Shown piece by piece: positions 7,301 through 14,059 of a DNA stretch of 14,810 nucleotides. Source of the DNA: UBA5972 sp964466385 (lineage in GTDB: Bacteria > Pseudomonadota > Alphaproteobacteria > Rhodobacterales > Rhodobacteraceae); assembly GCA_964466385.1 (NCBI GenBank), contig CAYXNM010000067.1, positions 1 through 14,810 of the forward strand, in the 5' to 3' direction. Numbering within the stretch: position 1 is the first letter of the stretch; every line of letters starts with the position of its first letter. Under the pieces are notes generated by a model, which did not search any database, was not told where the DNA came from, and was given only the letters and a program-made list of their open reading frames with translations. Both the position numbers and the translations under genes were made by a program.

Positions 7301-8844
7301 GTCCACCCCCGCATCACGACATTTACTCCATCGAGGATTTGGCGCAATTAATATTTGATCTCAAGCAGATAAACCCGTTGGCTAAGGTAACGGTCAAACT
7401 TGTCGCCTCGTCAGGCGTCGGGACAATTGCGGCCGGCGTGGCCAAGGCAAAGGCGGATGTGATCCTGATTTCGGGTCACAACGGCGGCACCGGCGCCAGC
7501 CCGGCGACATCTATCAAGTATGCGGGCCTGCCATGGGAAATGGGATTAACCGAGGCACATCAAGTGCTTGCCATGAACAACTTAAGGGACCGCGTGACCT
7601 TGAGAACGGATGGAGGCCTGCGAACCGGACGCGACATCGTCATGGCGGCCATGATGGGGGCCGAGGAATTCGGGATCGGGACTGCCGCACTGATCGCGAT
7701 GGGATGTGTCATGGTGCGACAATGCCAATCCAACACCTGTCCGGTCGGGGTCTGCGTTCAGGATGAAAGACTGCGCAAGAAATTCACCGGAACGGCTGAC
7801 AAAGTGGTCAACCTAATGACGCATTACGCCCACGAGGTGCGCGAGATTCTGGCCTCCGTCGGTGCGCGATCGCTGGACGAGGTGGTCGGCCGGGCCGATT
7901 TGCTGTCGCAGGTCAGCCGCGGTTCGGCGCATCTGGATGATCTCGACCTCAACCCCATGCTGATCACGGTCGACGAGGATCACACCATCAAATACAACCG
8001 CGACAAGCCACGTCAGACCGTGCCCGATACGCTGGATGCGGAAATCGTTCACGACGCTGAACCGTTTTTCAAGGACGGCGAAAAAATGCAATTGTCCTAC
8101 ACGGTGCAGAACACGCACCGTACGATCGGGGCGCGGGTGTCCAGCCATATCGTGCGGCGGTTCGGGATGAAGAACGATTTGCAACCGGATCACCTGACCA
8201 TCAAGCTCAGCGGATCTGCCGGGCAGTCGCTGGGCGCTTTCGCTGCTCCCGGCCTCAAGCTTGAAGTGTCGGGTGATGCCAATGACTATGTGGGCAAGGG
8301 ACTGTCGGGTGGCATCATCACGATACGGCCTCCACTGATTTCGCCCTTGGTCGCGGCAGAAAACACGATCATCGGCAACACCGTTTTATACGGGGCGACG
8401 GCAGGCAGCCTGTTTGCCAACGGTCGCGCGGGCGAACGCTTTGCCGTGCGCAATTCCGGCGCGTTGGTCGTGGTCGAAGGGTGCGGCTCCAACGGTTGCG
8501 AATACATGACCGGCGGTGTGGCCGTCATTCTGGGTTCGGTCGGGACAAATTTCGGGGCGGGCATGACCGGGGGAATGGCCTATATTTTCGACCCCGACAA
8601 TACCGCCCGCGATCAGATCAACATGGAATCACTTGTGGTCGACCACCTCCGCGCGAATTATTGGGAACGGCAACTCAAGGGTCTGCTGGAAAGGCACCTG
8701 AAAGAAACGCTGAGCGCGCAGGCCCGCGAAGTCCTGCAATACTGGAACGACACGAAAAACCAGTTCCTCCAGATTTGCCCGCGTGAGATGCTGGGTAATC
8801 TCAGCCATCCACTGTCCGACGAGGCCGACACCAAAACGGCCTGA
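4309..8844 (+). CDS. gltB: Glutamate synthase (NADPH) large/alpha subunit
   Basis: A 1511-residue protein, close to the length of characterised alphaproteobacterial alpha subunits. It hydrolyses glutamine and channels ammonia to 2-oxoglutarate, making two glutamates with electrons from GltD. Domains in order: a short propeptide ending before C34 of HSSCGVG (the catalytic N-terminal nucleophile after processing), a class II glutamine amidotransferase domain to about 430, a central domain to about 800, an FMN-binding synthase barrel about 850-1200 (GGTGASP and TDGGLRTG regions), a [3Fe-4S] site with C1133, C1139, C1144 in the typical 6/5 spacing, and a C-terminal GXGXG beta-helix (GGIITIRPP, GATAGSLFANG). 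The start shares ATGA with the GFA gene stop and has GGAGA upstream. It is the last gene of the operon; regulation by nitrogen status is expected from the pathway but no specific site is proven. Confidence 0.97.
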   Translation: MTPTNPDWAKAEQGKRRKFAETGLYRETDEHSSCGVGLVVSIDGQASRRVVDHGINALKAVWHRGAVDADGKTGDGAGIHIQIPQHFFDDQIRRTGHEPKADERIAVGQVFLPRTDFGAQETCRTIVESEVLRMGYYIYGWRHVPVDVGCLGEKANATRPEIEQILISNSKRVDEETFERELYIIRRRIEKAAVAAQVYDMYICSLSCRSIIYKGMMLAEQVAVFYPDLMDSRFESAFAIYHQRYSTNTFPQWWLAQPFRMLAHNGEINTLKGNLNWMKSHEIRMASNAFGDHAEDIKPIVSHGASDSAALDAVFEAMVRAGRNAPMAKTMLAPESWSNSIAEMPKPWQDMYAYCNSVMEPWDGPAALAMTDGRWVCAGLDRNGLRPMRFVVTGDGLVIAGSEAGMVLIDETNVVEKGALGPGQMLAVDMEEGRLLHDTELKDELAASRPFDAWVGSIVNLETETANVRETTLFSGQDLRTRQIAAGYSLEELEQILHPMAETGKEAIASMGDDTPSAVLSDIYRPLSHFFRQNFSQVTNPPIDSLREHRVMSMKTRFGNLKNVLDESSAQTEILMLDSPFVSNAQFSAMVRQFGQNVAEINCSFARQGGTGALQQGLQKIRAEAEDAVRAGASHIILTDHYQDADSVAMPMILATSAVHSWLTQKGLRTFCSINVRAAECVDAHYFAVLIGGGATTVNAYLAEDSIADRVERGLIEGPLDAAIHRYKTAINQGLLKIMSKMGISVISSYRGGLNFEAVGLSRSMVAEYFPGMPSRISGIGVLGIQRKVTKIHARGWLGENDILPIGGFYKSRRSGETHAWGAQTMHLLQSACDQASYDLWKRYSAAIRANPPIHLRDLLDFRPAANPVPLEEVESITSIRKRFVTPGMSLGALSPEAHKTLNVAMNRIGAKSDSGEGGEDPAHFTPEPNGDNPSAKIKQVASGRFGVTAEYLNHCEELEIKVAQGAKPGEGGQLPGIKVTELIARLRHSTKGVTLISPPPHHDIYSIEDLAQLIFDLKQINPLAKVTVKLVASSGVGTIAAGVAKAKADVILISGHNGGTGASPATSIKYAGLPWEMGLTEAHQVLAMNNLRDRVTLRTDGGLRTGRDIVMAAMMGAEEFGIGTAALIAMGCVMVRQCQSNTCPVGVCVQDERLRKKFTGTADKVVNLMTHYAHEVREILASVGARSLDEVVGRADLLSQVSRGSAHLDDLDLNPMLITVDEDHTIKYNRDKPRQTVPDTLDAEIVHDAEPFFKDGEKMQLSYTVQNTHRTIGARVSSHIVRRFGMKNDLQPDHLTIKLSGSAGQSLGAFAAPGLKLEVSGDANDYVGKGLSGGIITIRPPLISPLVAAENTIIGNTVLYGATAGSLFANGRAGERFAVRNSGALVVVEGCGSNGCEYMTGGVAVILGSVGTNFGAGMTGGMAYIFDPDNTARDQINMESLVVDHLRANYWERQLKGLLERHLKETLSAQAREVLQYWNDTKNQFLQICPREMLGNLSHPLSDEADTKTA

Positions 8845-8848
8845 CGCG

Positions 8849-8870
8849 GGGCGCGACATGGCGCGCGCCC
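8849..8870 (+). terminator. Possible GC hairpin after gltB
   Basis: Four bases after the gltB stop, GGGCGCG (8849-8855) pairs with CGCGCCC (8864-8870) across an 8-base loop. The downstream bases GATCTGGCTT are not a clear T tract, so this is a weak candidate for an intrinsic terminator of the glt operon. The rest of 8845-8999 shows no gene; it holds the leader of mtgA. Confidence 0.35.
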
Positions 8871-8999
8871 GATCTGGCTTATGCGCTGACGGGCACGATG
8901 GACAGGTCCGCGCTCTTACGTCTTGCACACGCGATCCACACGTCAAATCCTTGGCACCATTGTCAAAGGCAGGTGGGCGCATTTAGATAGGGCGTGGCA

Positions 9000-9740
9000 A
9001 TGAAAAAGAAACCGGGAAGCAGCAGGAAACGCAAACAGCGCAAGCGCGTTCGCGGGCGGTTGAGTGCTGGAATTCGCTTCACGCTCCGGTTTGCGGCCCG
9101 TGTTTTCTGGTCGGTTTTGGGGTTCCAGGCCGTTGTGGTATTTGTGTTCGCGTTCGCCAATCCGCCGACGAATTTTTATATGCTCAGCGAATCAATTCGA
9201 CTGAGTGGTGTTCGTCAGGAATGGGTGCGAGTCGAGGACATCTCGCCCAACCTTCCCCGCGCCATCGTCGCCGCTGAGGATGCCAATTTCTGTGAACACT
9301 GGGGGTTTGATCTGGGCGCGATCCGCGCGGTCGTGACCAGCGGTAGCAGCCGGTTGCGCGGGGCCTCGACGTTGTCGCAGCAGGTTGCGAAGAACGTGTT
9401 TCTCTGGCCCAGTCGCAGTTGGTTGCGCAAGGCGCTGGAGGCCGAAACGACCCTCATGATCGAGCTGTTCTGGTCCAAGCGCCGGATTGTCGAGGTTTAT
9501 ATCAACGTGGCGGAATTCGACGAAGGCGTTTTCGGGGCCGGTGCGGCGGGGCGGCATTATTTCGGGGCGGCGCCGGGCGATCTGACGCTTTTGCAATCTG
9601 CCCGTCTGGCGGCGATCTTACCCAACCCAAAGGCGCGCTCGGCCATCAATCCGACCGCAAGAACGAAAAAGCGTGCCTCTGCCATCATCAAGGGCGCGCG
9701 TACCATTGAAGCCGACGGACGCGATGGCTGTTTTCAGTAG
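9000..9740 (+). CDS. mtgA: Monofunctional biosynthetic peptidoglycan transglycosylase
   Basis: A GT51 glycosyltransferase of 246 residues that polymerises lipid II into glycan strands at the periplasmic face of the inner membrane. The N terminus is strongly basic (Lys/Arg-rich, residues 2-20), followed by one membrane anchor at about 33-53. The GT51 motifs are present: EDANFCEHWG at 93-102 with catalytic Glu93, GASTLSQQ, and RRIVEVYINVAEFDEGVFG with the second-site glutamates. No transpeptidase domain follows. I chose the ATG at 9000 because AGGG at 8989-8992 gives a 7-base spacing; a GTG two codons upstream (8994) is possible but nearly sits on that ribosome site. It stands apart from gltB by 155 bp and probably has its own promoter. 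Confidence 0.95.
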   Translation: MKKKPGSSRKRKQRKRVRGRLSAGIRFTLRFAARVFWSVLGFQAVVVFVFAFANPPTNFYMLSESIRLSGVRQEWVRVEDISPNLPRAIVAAEDANFCEHWGFDLGAIRAVVTSGSSRLRGASTLSQQVAKNVFLWPSRSWLRKALEAETTLMIELFWSKRRIVEVYINVAEFDEGVFGAGAAGRHYFGAAPGDLTLLQSARLAAILPNPKARSAINPTARTKKRASAIIKGARTIEADGRDGCFQ

Positions 9741-9801
9741 TTGAAAAACCGCATCGCTCAAGGCAAGTAGAACAGGCAACATCTAACCGGACACCCAACG
9801 A

Positions 9802-10467
9802 ATGCGACGATTATATCATGTCCCCTTGTCCCCGTTTTGCCGCAAGGTGCGCCTTGTGCTGGCGGAAAAGAAAATCGAAGTTGAACTGATCGAGGAACGA
9901 TACTGGGAAAAACGCAGCGATTTCATGCAGATGAACCCAAGTGGCATGGTCCCCGTTCTGAAAACCGACGGTCTGGTTCTGGCTGAAAGCGCCGCCATTT
10001 GCGAGTATCTGGAAGAAATGCACCCCGACCCGTCCCTGATGCCAAATCCCGCAGGCGAACGCGCCGAGGTCCGGCGTCTGGTTTTTTGGTTTGACGACAA
10101 GTTCAACCGCGAAGTTTCGGTCAACCTGTTGAATGAACGCGTGAACAAGAAACTCAGGCAGTCAGGCTATCCGGACAGCAAGAACGTCAAGGCCGGCGCG
10201 CGGAACATCAAGTTTCATCTGGATTACATGTCGGGTCTTCTTGAACGCAGGCGGTGGCTGGCGGGCGACCGGCTGACGATGGCGGATTTCGCGGCAGCGG
10301 CGCATTTTTCGTGTCTGGATTATATCCGTGACGTGGACTGGAACCGAAACACTGCCGTCAAGGCCTGGTACGCTACCATAAAGTCGCGCCCGGCATTCCG
10401 GTCCATTCTGGCCGACAACATTCCGGGCTTTCCTCAACCGGCCCATTACGCGGATCTGGATTTTTGA
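9802..10467 (+). CDS. Glutathione S-transferase family protein
   Basis: A 221-residue soluble protein with an N-terminal thioredoxin-like GST domain and an all-helical C-terminal domain. Visible features are SPFCRKVR (residues 10-17, with C13 at the active-site end of the first helix), the cis-proline motif NPSGMVPVL (P51), and the glutathione gamma-glutamyl site AESAAICEYL (E62, S63). The C-terminal domain has the expected LAGDRLTMADFAAAAHF pattern with the N-capping Thr-Met-Ala-Asp. The substrate cannot be told; such proteins may be transferases, reductases or bacterial stress factors. The ribosome site before the ATG is weak. The stop overlaps the queG start by 3 bases, so it is the first gene of a tightly packed run with queG and the following SDR gene. 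Confidence 0.92.
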   Translation: MRRLYHVPLSPFCRKVRLVLAEKKIEVELIEERYWEKRSDFMQMNPSGMVPVLKTDGLVLAESAAICEYLEEMHPDPSLMPNPAGERAEVRRLVFWFDDKFNREVSVNLLNERVNKKLRQSGYPDSKNVKAGARNIKFHLDYMSGLLERRRWLAGDRLTMADFAAAAHFSCLDYIRDVDWNRNTAVKAWYATIKSRPAFRSILADNIPGFPQPAHYADLDF

Positions 10468-11501
10468 AAACGCTGACCCGGATGGTGCGCGCGAAGGCGC
10501 TCGCCGAAGGGTTCAGCAAGGTCGGCATTTGTGCGCCCCAGGATATTCCCCAAGCCAGCGCGCGCCTGGGTGAATTCGTAGAGCAGGGCTTTCACGGGCA
10601 AATGGCATGGATGGCTGACCGGATGAACTGGCGCGGCGATCCGCATCAGCTATGGCCTGACGCGCGCTCGGTCATCATGCTGGCGGAATCGTATCGCCCC
10701 GAGGTCGACCCCACGGCAATCCTTGGGAAAAAGGATCGCGGGGCAATCTCGGTCTACGCGCAAAACCGCGACTATCACGATCTTGTCAAGAAACGGCTGA
10801 AAAAGGTAGGGCGCTGGTTGCTGGAACAGGCCCCGGACGATGCGATCAAGGTTTTTGTCGACACGGCGCCGGTTATGGAAAAACCTCTGGGGCAGGCGGC
10901 AGGCCTGGGTTGGCAGGGAAAGCACACGAATCTGGTTTCGCGCGACCTTGGAAACTGGTTCTTTCTGGGCGCGATCTTCACCACGGTTTCGCTCGATCGC
11001 GACTCGCCGGAGACGGACCATTGCGGAAGCTGTCAAAGCTGCATCGACGTGTGTCCGACGAACGCGTTTCTGGGGCCTTATCGACTGGATGCGCGCAAAT
11101 GCATTTCGTATCTGACGATCGAACATAATGGCCCCGTGCCCGAGACCCTGCGCCCGGCGCTTGGCAACCGGGTTTACGGGTGCGACGATTGTCTTGCCGT
11201 TTGCCCGTGGAACAAGTTTGCGGTCGCGCCGTCGGATGCGGGATATTTCGCGCGGTCGGAGCTGAAGGCCCCGGAATTGGGGAAACTGGCAACACTGGAT
11301 GACAGCGGGTTCAGGCGGCTTTTCGCGAAATCTCCGGTCAAGAGGGTGGGGCGGGATCGGTTCGTGCGGAATGTTCTCTATGCCATTGGAAATGCGGGCG
11401 ATGCGTCGCTGATGGGTGTCGCGCAAGATCTGACCACGGATTGCGACGCGACGGTCCGGGATGCTGCGCACTGGGCGATTGCGCGCCTGAAGGGGGGATG
11501 A
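10464..11501 (+). CDS. queG: Epoxyqueuosine reductase QueG
   Basis: A 345-residue cobalamin- and iron-sulfur-dependent enzyme that reduces epoxyqueuosine to queuosine at position 34 of GUN-anticodon tRNAs, the last step of queuosine synthesis. Two [4Fe-4S] sets are visible: C187, C190, C193, C197 and C213, C240, C243, C247. D133 in FVDTAPVMEK matches the conserved catalytic Asp, and the GWQGKHTNLVS segment is characteristic. The C terminus (about 285-345) has HEAT-like helices that may contact tRNA. The start is uncertain: TTG at 10464 overlaps the GST stop as TTGA and keeps the family-like N terminus, whereas the in-frame ATG at 10482 has no ribosome site and would cut six residues. No other queuosine genes are in the window. 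Confidence 0.95.
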   Translation: MKTLTRMVRAKALAEGFSKVGICAPQDIPQASARLGEFVEQGFHGQMAWMADRMNWRGDPHQLWPDARSVIMLAESYRPEVDPTAILGKKDRGAISVYAQNRDYHDLVKKRLKKVGRWLLEQAPDDAIKVFVDTAPVMEKPLGQAAGLGWQGKHTNLVSRDLGNWFFLGAIFTTVSLDRDSPETDHCGSCQSCIDVCPTNAFLGPYRLDARKCISYLTIEHNGPVPETLRPALGNRVYGCDDCLAVCPWNKFAVAPSDAGYFARSELKAPELGKLATLDDSGFRRLFAKSPVKRVGRDRFVRNVLYAIGNAGDASLMGVAQDLTTDCDATVRDAAHWAIARLKGG

Positions 11502-12374
11502 ATGGGCAAGGTCATGTTGATATTCGGGTACGGCTATACCGCACAGGTGCTGTCGCGAAACCTGCTTGCCAGGGGCTGGAGTGTCATCGGAACGACCCGC
11601 GAGTCCGATCGGCTGAAAAAAATCAGATCGAGTGGCGCCAAGGCGCTTGTCTGGCCCGGCGAAGATATTGGGCAAGATCTTGCGCGCGCGACGCATGTTC
11701 TGGTTTCCACGGCGCCCGGTCAGGACGGCGATCCTGTCTTGCAGGCGTTGGGTGCGGAAATTGCATCACGCGCGGACAGGATTGAATGGCTGGGGTATTT
11801 GTCGACGACCGCGGTTTACGGTGATCACCAGGGAAACCGGGTTGATGAAAGCACCCCGTTGAACCCGACGACTGACCGCGGAAAACAGCGCAAGTTGGCC
11901 GAGGGGGCATGGACCGCACTTGCCCGGAAATCCGGTCTTCCGCTTCATATCTTTCGGCTGGCGGGTATTTACGGGCCGGGCCGGGGGCCCTTTTCAAAGG
12001 TCAGGGCGGGGACTGCACGGCGCATCATCAAGAAAGATCAGGTCTTCAGCCGGATACATGTCGAGGACATTGCCACGGTTCTGGCGGCTTCGATCAGGCG
12101 CCCCGATCCGGGCCGCGTTTACAATGTCTGCGACGATGAAGCTGCCCCGCCTCAGGATGTCATCGGTCTTGCCGCTGAATTGCTTGGGTTGCCTCTGCCC
12201 GAGGCCGTTCCCATCGAACGGGCTGACCTGTCGCCGATGGCATACAGCTTTTATGCTGAATCAAAGCGCGTCGCGAACGCCAGGATCAAATCCGAGCTGG
12301 GAATAAGGCTGATGTACCCGACATATCGTGAGGGGTTAAGCGCGCTTTTGGATTTGGAGACGCCTCCAAAATAG
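11502..12374 (+). CDS. YeeZ-like atypical SDR / NAD-dependent epimerase family protein
   Basis: A 290-residue Rossmann-fold protein. The nucleotide-binding loop is GYGYTAQ (residues 9-15), with Tyr where classical SDRs have the second glycine position filled by small residues, as in the E. coli YeeZ subgroup. STTAVYGD, FRLAGIYGPGRG and FSRIHVEDIA motifs are typical of extended SDRs, and VYNVCDDE matches YeeZ-type proteins. The usual catalytic YxxxK is not evident; the equivalent region reads DRGKQRKLAEG, so it may be non-catalytic or use different residues. The ATG follows the queG stop directly (TGAATG), with AGGGGGG 4 bases upstream, implying coupled translation. Function is unknown; NAD(P) binding is inferred from the fold. 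Confidence 0.87.
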   Translation: MGKVMLIFGYGYTAQVLSRNLLARGWSVIGTTRESDRLKKIRSSGAKALVWPGEDIGQDLARATHVLVSTAPGQDGDPVLQALGAEIASRADRIEWLGYLSTTAVYGDHQGNRVDESTPLNPTTDRGKQRKLAEGAWTALARKSGLPLHIFRLAGIYGPGRGPFSKVRAGTARRIIKKDQVFSRIHVEDIATVLAASIRRPDPGRVYNVCDDEAAPPQDVIGLAAELLGLPLPEAVPIERADLSPMAYSFYAESKRVANARIKSELGIRLMYPTYREGLSALLDLETPPK

Positions 12375-12401
12375 AAAGGCAGCGGAGGACCGCTGCCTTT
12401 C
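12374..12401. terminator. Strong bidirectional hairpin between convergent genes
   Basis: GAAAGGCAGCGG (12374-12385) pairs perfectly with CCGCTGCCTTTC (12390-12401) over a four-base loop, a 12-bp stem. It begins at the last base of the SDR gene stop and lies 23 bp beyond the stop of the leftward small exported-protein gene. Read leftward the stem is followed by CTATTTTGG, a short T-rich run, so it suits the small gene best; read rightward it is followed by GAAAAACTG, with no T tract, but could still act on the queG-SDR transcript. Confidence 0.8.
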
Positions 12402-12424
12402 GAAAAACTGTTTGGTGCGATGAC

Positions 12425-12601
12425 CTAGGCCATTGCAGCCCAGACGACCAACAGGATGATCAGCGGAACCAGACCGCCGCCTGAAGACGACGATGCATCT
12501 TCAACAACAACTTCGGGTTCCATTACGGGTGCGGAAACTGCACCGGCGAAGGCCGACGACGCTGCGATCGAAAGAGCAGCTGCGAGAGCGATTGATTTCA
12601 T
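12425..12601 (-). CDS. Small exported, C-terminally anchored protein
   Basis: A 58-residue protein with a clear signal peptide (residues 1-19, ending AFA before Gly20), a short acidic linker (PVMEPEVVVEDA), a Ser/Gly hinge (SSSSGGG, about 38-43) and a C-terminal hydrophobic segment (about 44-58). The start is fixed by GGAGGA at 12606-12611 placed 4-5 bases before the ATG at 12601; a TTG four codons upstream would lie on the ribosome site itself. From memory, similar peptides with 'APVMEPEV' are widespread in Rhodobacteraceae, often in several copies and with no known function. The mature form would be about 39 residues, held in the inner membrane by its tail. It is followed by a strong hairpin, suggesting a separate, well expressed transcript. 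Confidence 0.82.
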   Translation of the reverse strand: MKSIALAAALSIAASSAFAGAVSAPVMEPEVVVEDASSSSGGGLVPLIILLVVWAAMA

Positions 12602-12605
12602 AGTA

Positions 12606-12611
12606 TCCTCC
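12606..12611 (-). promoter_or_regulatory. Ribosome binding site deciding the start of the small exported protein
   Basis: On the minus strand GGAGGA is a near-perfect Shine-Dalgarno site 4 bases before the ATG at 12601. It shows that translation starts at the second Met of the longer reading frame. The 158-bp gap 12602-12759 otherwise holds the leader and promoter of this gene; on the minus strand TTGCAA and TTAAAA spaced by 17 bases are a weak promoter candidate. Confidence 0.75.
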
Positions 12612-12759
12612 AAATTTTTGCCTGCCGCGTCACGGGTGAAGGTAGTGGAACCCCGCCGCAGGCACCCAAGACTGTACCTCGTCTACGTTTTTAAGCAGCA
12701 ATACTTTGTAATTGCAATGCTTCTTAACCGGACTTCGACGCAGGTTTGCCAAAATGTCG

Positions 12760-13368
12760 CTAAATTAGCAACACCTGTGTGCCCACTTTGGCCAAATCAA
12801 ACAGAATTGCGATGTGCTCGTTGTAAAGGCCGATGCAGCCATTGGACGAGCGGCGGCCTATTTTACGCGTGTCGTTGGTGCCATGGATACGATAATATTT
12901 CCAGGACAGATACAATGCGTGCGTTCCGAGCGGATTGTCCTCACCTGGGCCGATATAGTCCGGCCACTCGGGATTCCTGACTTTCATCGCGGGCGTCGGG
13001 CGCCACTCCGGGCCGATCCTTTTTCGCACGATTCGCGTGCGTCCCAGGCGGGTCAATTCTTTGCTGACAGGAACACTCGTGGGAAACAATTTGTACGTTT
13101 TTCCGTCTTCTGACCAGAAATGCAACGCCCGCGAAGTCGTATCGACGAGAATCACGCCCTTTTTCCGGTTCGAAAAGTAATCCTGCCATCGTTTGGTGGA
13201 AAAGCTTGATATATTGTGCCTCGCGGTCGTTGTGACCGCTTCCTCCTCGATTATTTCGTCCTGCGCGAATGCCGTTCCGGGCAGACCCGCAGCCATCGAC
13301 CCTAGCCCGACGGCCAGCGACCGGTTGAAGTCACGGCGCGACAACAGCGATTTGTTTTTCGGGTTCAT
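12760..13368 (-). CDS. L,D-transpeptidase (YkuD domain), Tat-exported
   Basis: A 202-residue periplasmic enzyme. The N terminus has a twin-arginine signal (SRRDFNR at residues 10-16, hydrophobic stretch, likely cleavage after A35 in TAFA-QD). The YkuD catalytic domain (about 72-202) shows IHGTND with H162 and the SSNGCIGL motif with the nucleophile C178, matching the HxG...S/TxGC(h)R/N pattern. Such enzymes make meso-DAP to meso-DAP (3-3) cross-links or attach proteins to peptidoglycan. A Tat route is unusual because most are Sec-exported, although alphaproteobacteria do have many Tat-type members. AGGAG lies 7 bases before the ATG. It diverges from the CAP-domain gene and shares the 154-bp spacer with it; the downstream small exported-protein gene is in the same direction but 158 bp away. 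Confidence 0.94.
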   Translation of the reverse strand: MNPKNKSLLSRRDFNRSLAVGLGSMAAGLPGTAFAQDEIIEEEAVTTTARHNISSFSTKRWQDYFSNRKKGVILVDTTSRALHFWSEDGKTYKLFPTSVPVSKELTRLGRTRIVRKRIGPEWRPTPAMKVRNPEWPDYIGPGEDNPLGTHALYLSWKYYRIHGTNDTRKIGRRSSNGCIGLYNEHIAILFDLAKVGTQVLLI

Positions 13369-13393
13369 CAGACGACTCCTAATTCATCGACAG

Positions 13394-13409
13394 GGGCAAG
13401 TTATTGCCC
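13394..13409. other. Short perfect hairpin in the leader of the Tat L,D-transpeptidase
   Basis: GGGCAA (13394-13399) pairs with TTGCCC (13404-13409) over GTTA. It lies 25 bases upstream of the L,D-transpeptidase ATG on the minus strand, so would be in its 5' leader if transcription starts further upstream. It may be an operator or a small RNA hairpin; too short for a firm call. The rest of 13369-13522 shows no gene and no clear promoter pair. Confidence 0.35.
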
Positions 13410-13522
13410 GAAAGCCGCAGTTACAATTCAAACTGACGTTATTTGGGCCAATAATTCCGGCAAGTGTTTGAAAGAGGTCACGGAACCGGATAGGGATTGG
13501 GGCAAATTCGCCACTGAACGGT

Positions 13523-14041
13523 ATGATAATAATGATACGCATTGCAGCGATGGTACTGACAGGCCTGATGGTTTTGTCCGCCTGTACGACCCAGACACCA
13601 GCGACGGGGCCGGACGGCAAGGTTTTGCCAAAGGCTTTTCGCATCGGGATGACGCAACGCCAAAAGATCCCGTTTCGCGTGCTGGATGGTGTGAATGCTC
13701 TGCGCAAGGCGGCCGGACTGGTCGAGGTTGAACTGTCCGCCCAACTCAACGCGGCGTCTGCGACGCATTCGCGGGACATGTCGGTTCAGAACCGACCGTG
13801 GCATTTCGGGTCAGACGGTTCCTCGCCGATCGAGCGGGTGGCGCGCACGGGTTACGAAGGTGTGATGCTGGGCGAGAATATTTCGGAGACATTCGAAGGC
13901 GATGTGGAAACACTCGCCGCCTGGATGACCGAGGCCGACACGCGTGATGTCATCATGAATCCGGACGCGCGGTTCATGGGGATCGCGTGGTTTCAGGAGA
14001 CCAACGGCAAGATCTGGTGGACGCAGATTTTCGGCAGCTGA
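13523..14041 (+). CDS. CAP (SCP/PR-1) domain lipoprotein
   Basis: A 172-residue exported protein with a lipobox (VLSAC, lipidated C21) after a hydrophobic signal, and a CAP domain over about 52-170. Domain marks are VNALRKAAGL, ATHSRDM (H82), GENI (E118) and AAWMTEADTRDVIMNPDARFMGIAW. The second cavity His found in many CAP proteins (in the GHR motif) is replaced by T140, so the usual His-Glu-His site is incomplete. Bacterial CAP proteins are exported and often wall-associated, but their biochemical role is poorly known. ATG at 13523 and ATG at 13532 are both possible; ribosome sites are weak for each, and the second gives a more typical signal. The gene is divergent from one L,D-transpeptidase and convergent (12 bp) with another. 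Confidence 0.88.
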   Translation: MIIMIRIAAMVLTGLMVLSACTTQTPATGPDGKVLPKAFRIGMTQRQKIPFRVLDGVNALRKAAGLVEVELSAQLNAASATHSRDMSVQNRPWHFGSDGSSPIERVARTGYEGVMLGENISETFEGDVETLAAWMTEADTRDVIMNPDARFMGIAWFQETNGKIWWTQIFGS

Positions 14042-14045
14042 CCGG

Positions 14046-14059
14046 CCCTGATGTCAGGG
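14046..14059. terminator. Small hairpin at the convergent gene ends
   Basis: CCCTG and CAGGG pair around ATGT in the 12-bp gap between the CAP-lipoprotein stop and the L,D-transpeptidase stop, overlapping the latter. There is no T tract on either side, so any termination role is weak. Confidence 0.28.

Noticed and set aside
6055..7347. A 430-codon open frame antisense to gltB
   Set aside because: It lies wholly within the well-supported gltB gene, has no recognisable motif and shows the composition of a shadow frame.
12456..12980. Rightward open frame of 174 codons across the small exported gene and the L,D-transpeptidase end
   Set aside because: It crosses a signal-peptide gene and the end of a catalytic domain on the other strand, has no ribosome site and no coherent domain.
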